Below, piece after piece: positions 61,421-64,000 of a DNA stretch of 64,000 bases. Every line of letters starts with the position of its first letter. The stretch's first letter is position 1. The notes beneath the pieces are model-generated. The model ran no database searches, was not told where the DNA came from, and was given only the letters and a program-made list of their open reading frames with translations. Where the stretch lies: assembly GCA_034769895.1 (NCBI GenBank), contig CM068367.1, forward strand, positions 317,997,986-318,061,985. Reading direction: 5' to 3'. Source of the DNA: Magicicada septendecula (lineage: Eukaryota > Arthropoda > Insecta > Hemiptera > Cicadidae). The position numbers and the translations under genes are program-made.

Positions 61421-64000
61421 TACTTTACTCTTGTTAAATCATAAAATGTTTCAGGTAAACTACCCCTTTCTCTTAACCGATCTTCTCCAAAATCAACAGA
61501 CCTTCCGTCCTCAACAATTCAGGGAAGCATGCAAAAAAATATTTGATTCTGTTTGAATGTGCGGCAGTTATCGTTCGTCATGGAAACATTTCTCTTGTTA
61601 CAACATAAAATGTTGCAGGTAAACAACCCCTTTCCCTTATCCGATCTTCAGCAAAATCAATAGACCTTGAGCTCTCTGCAACTCAGGGTGTGCAAAACAT
61701 TATTTGGTTCTCATTGAATTTTCGGCAGTTATCGTTCGTCATAAAAAATTACCCTTTTTAAAACATAAAACGTTGCTGATAAACTACCCCTTCCATTAAC
61801 CGATCTTCACCAACACCAATACGTATTGAGAACTCTACAATACAGGGCTGTATGCAAAACATCATTTGATTCTGTTTGAATTTGCGGCTGTTATCGTTTA
61901 CTATAGAAAAAAATTACCTTTGATAAAAAACCGTTCCTGGTAAACTACCCCTTTCCCTTAACCGATCTTCACCAAAAACGACAGGTCTTAGGTACTCTAC
62001 AATTGAGGCCTGTATGCAAACAATTATTTGATTCTGTTTGAATTTGCGGCTGTTATCGTTTGCCATAGAAAACACCCTTCATAAAACATAAAACGTTGCT
62101 GGTAAACTACCCTATTCCATTAACCGATCTTCACCAAAAACAATAGGTCTTGAGAATTCTACAATTCAGGGGTGTATGAAAACAATAGTTGATTCTCTTT
62201 GAATTTACGGCATTTATCGTTCGTCATAGAAAAAATACCCTTGTTAAAACATAAAGCGTTGTTGGTAAACTACCCCTTTCCCTTAACCGATCTTCAACAA
62301 AATCAACAGACCTTGAGTACTGTATAATTCAAAAAGGTATGCAGATGAGTAGTTGATTCTGTTTTAATGTACGGCAGTTATCGTTCGTCAAAAAAAAATT
62401 AACCTTGATAAAACATAAAATGTTGCTGATAAACAATCCTGTTCCCTTAACCGATCTTCACCAAAACCAACAGGTCTTGAAAACTCTACATTTCAGGGCT
62501 GTATGCAAAATATTATATGATTCTGTATGAATTTGCGGTTGTTATCATTTGCCATATAAAATACCCTAGATAAAACAAAAAACGTTTCTGGTAAACTACC
62601 CCTTTCCCTTAACCGATCTTCACCAAAAACAATTGGTCTTTAGTACTCAACAAAACAGGGCTGTATGCAAAAACGTATTTGATTCTGTATGAATTTGCGG
62701 CTCTTATGGTTTGCCATATGAAATACCCTTTTAAAACATAAAACGATGCTGGTAAGCTACCCCTTTCCCTTAACCGATCTTCACCAACACCAATAGGTAT
62801 TGAGAACTCTACAATACAGGGCTGTATGCAAAACATCATTTGATTCTGTTTGAATTTGCGGCTGTTATCGTTTACCATAGAAAAAATTACCCTTGACAAA
62901 AAAGCGTTGCTGGTAAACTACCCCTTTCCCTTAACCGACCTTCACCAAAAACGATAGGTCTTGAGAACTCTAAAATTCAGGGCTATATGTAAAATATTAT
63001 TTGATTTTGTTTGAATTTGCGGCTGTTATCGTTTACCATAAAAAAAAATTACCCTTGATAAAAAACCGTTGCTGGTAAACTACCCCTTTACCTTAAACGA
63101 TCTTCACCAAAAACAATAGGTCTTTAGTACTGAAGAATTCAGGGCTGTATGCAAAAACGTATTTGATTCTGTTTGAATTTGCGGCTCTTATTGTTTGCCA
63201 TAATAAATACACTTTTAAAACATAAAACGTTGCTGGTAAACTACCCCTTTCCCTTAACCGATCTTCACCAAAACTAAAAGAGCTTGAGAACTCTACAAGT
63301 AAGGGCAGTATGCAAAACATTATTTGATTATGTTTGAATTTGCGGCTGGTATCGTTTGCCATAAAAAATACCCTTGTTAAAACATAAAACGTTGCTGGTA
63401 AACTACCCCTTTCCCTCAACCGATCTTTACCAAAATAAACATATCTTGAGAGCTCTATAATTCAGGGCCGTATGCGAAATATTATTTGATTCTGTTTGAA
63501 TTTGCGGCTCTTATCGTTTGCCAAACAAACAAAATTACCCTTGATAAAAAAAAACCTTTGCCGGTAAACTACCCCTTTCCCTCAACCGATCTTCACCAAA
63601 AACCACAGGTCGCGAGTGCTCTATAAATCAGGGCTATATGCAAAAAAATATTTGATTCTGTTTGAATTTGCGGCTCTTATCGTTTGCCATAATAAATACA
63701 CTTTTAAAACATAAAACGTTGCTGGTAAACTACCCCTTTCCCTCAACCGATCTTCACCAAAAACAAGAGGTCGCGAGTGCTCTATAAATCAGGGCTATAT
63801 GCAAAAAAATATTTGATTCTGTTTGAATTTGCGGCTGTTTGAATTTGCGGCTCTTATCGTTTGCCATAATAAATACACTTTTTAAACATAAAACGTTGCC
63901 GGTAAACTACCCTTTTACCTCAACCGATCTTTACCAAAATGAACATATCCTGAGAGCTCTATAATTCAGGGCCGTATGCGAAATATTATTTGATTCTGTT
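60765..64000 (+). repeat. Array B HOR copy B9 (class I, rearranged, right-truncated)
   Basis: Class I markers are present (ATTGGGGTACGG, TATTTGGTTCTC, AATCCTGTTCCC, GGTAAGCTACC). The unit lacks the two-monomer segment (junction near 63,190) and has lost another ~825 bp, about five monomers, between ~63,609 and ~63,770 relative to B5. The window ends inside it. Confidence 0.9.

Larger units (their letters stand above)
23707..64000 (+). repeat. Satellite array B: ~4.25-4.58-kb higher-order repeat
   Basis: Second HOR array built from the same monomer family in the same orientation, but with a different unit. Each unit has about 22-24 monomers plus one ~650-bp insert that starts with a GACA/CA microsatellite. 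Insert starts are 23707, 28258, 32507, 36756, 41312, 45893, 50471, 55051 and 60765, giving unit lengths of 4551, 4249, 4249, 4556, 4581, 4578, 4580 and 5714 bp. The 4249-bp units lack two monomers; the 5714-bp unit carries an extra 1,133 bp (seven monomers). Units from 41.3 kb onward alternate between two variant classes. The array continues beyond the right edge of the window. Confidence 0.95.

Noticed and set aside
21528..63419. Many reverse-strand open frames of 89-96 codons (e.g. 25,540-25,809; 26,345-26,614; 47,738-48,007)
   Set aside because: They recur with the monomer and HOR period, read through satellite sequence, span about one and two-thirds monomers and differ mainly by which monomers they cross. 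A 162-bp monomer is close to a multiple of three, so open frames persist from one monomer to the next by chance.
1..64000. CRISPR-like array of regularly spaced repeats
   Set aside because: The repeated unit is ~162 bp with diverged copies and no unique spacers, in a eukaryotic satellite context without cas genes.
1..64000. Bacterial or viral origin of the window
   Set aside because: No operon-like coding density and no recognisable prokaryotic or viral gene; the whole window is satellite HOR with TG and GACA microsatellites.

Overview
The window is eukaryotic tandem-repeat (satellite) DNA from end to end, with no recognisable protein-coding gene, tRNA or rRNA. The building block is an AT-rich monomer of about 160-166 bp (a typical one is roughly 37% GC by hand count). 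I estimate some 330 copies, all in the same orientation. Long A-runs, GACA/CA and TG microsatellites and the lack of operon-like gene packing suggest an invertebrate animal. A bivalve or other mollusc is my best guess, because about 160-bp satellites and GACA/CA microsatellites are well known there. That is inference from general features, not a sequence match.

The monomers are organised into higher-order repeats (HORs), each carrying one copy of a non-satellite insert. Array A (1 to about 17.75 kb) repeats every ~2.12-2.16 kb: about ten complete monomers plus a ~400-bp insert. Array B (23.7 kb to the right edge) repeats every ~4.25-4.58 kb: about 22-24 monomers plus a ~650-bp insert that begins with a (GACA/CA)n microsatellite. 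The array A insert is a doubly deleted derivative of the array B insert: it lacks about 180 bp at the 5' end and the 3' tail. The copy at 17.75 kb, at the array A edge, is an intermediate that lacks only the 5' part.

Between the arrays lies a diverged border zone (about 17.75-23.7 kb). It contains degenerate monomers, a ~0.7-kb non-satellite island (20,230-20,958) with a short unrecognised ORF, a (TG)n tract and a perfect 78-bp inverted repeat with an 18-nt loop, and a 5'-only fragment of the insert (21,291-21,462).

Both arrays show a second level of order. In array B, units starting at 41.3, 50.5 and 60.8 kb share one set of variants and those at 45.9 and 55.1 kb another, giving a ~9.16-kb dimeric period. 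In array A the first four units alternate in the same way (~4.26 kb). Length differences between units fall mostly on whole monomers (losses of one, two and about five; a gain of seven, 1,133 bp), as expected from out-of-register recombination. The unit at 55.1-60.8 kb is a mosaic of both dimer types. Open reading frames exist throughout but follow the repeat periodicity, read through satellite sequence and are frameshifted between copies, so I do not annotate them as genes.
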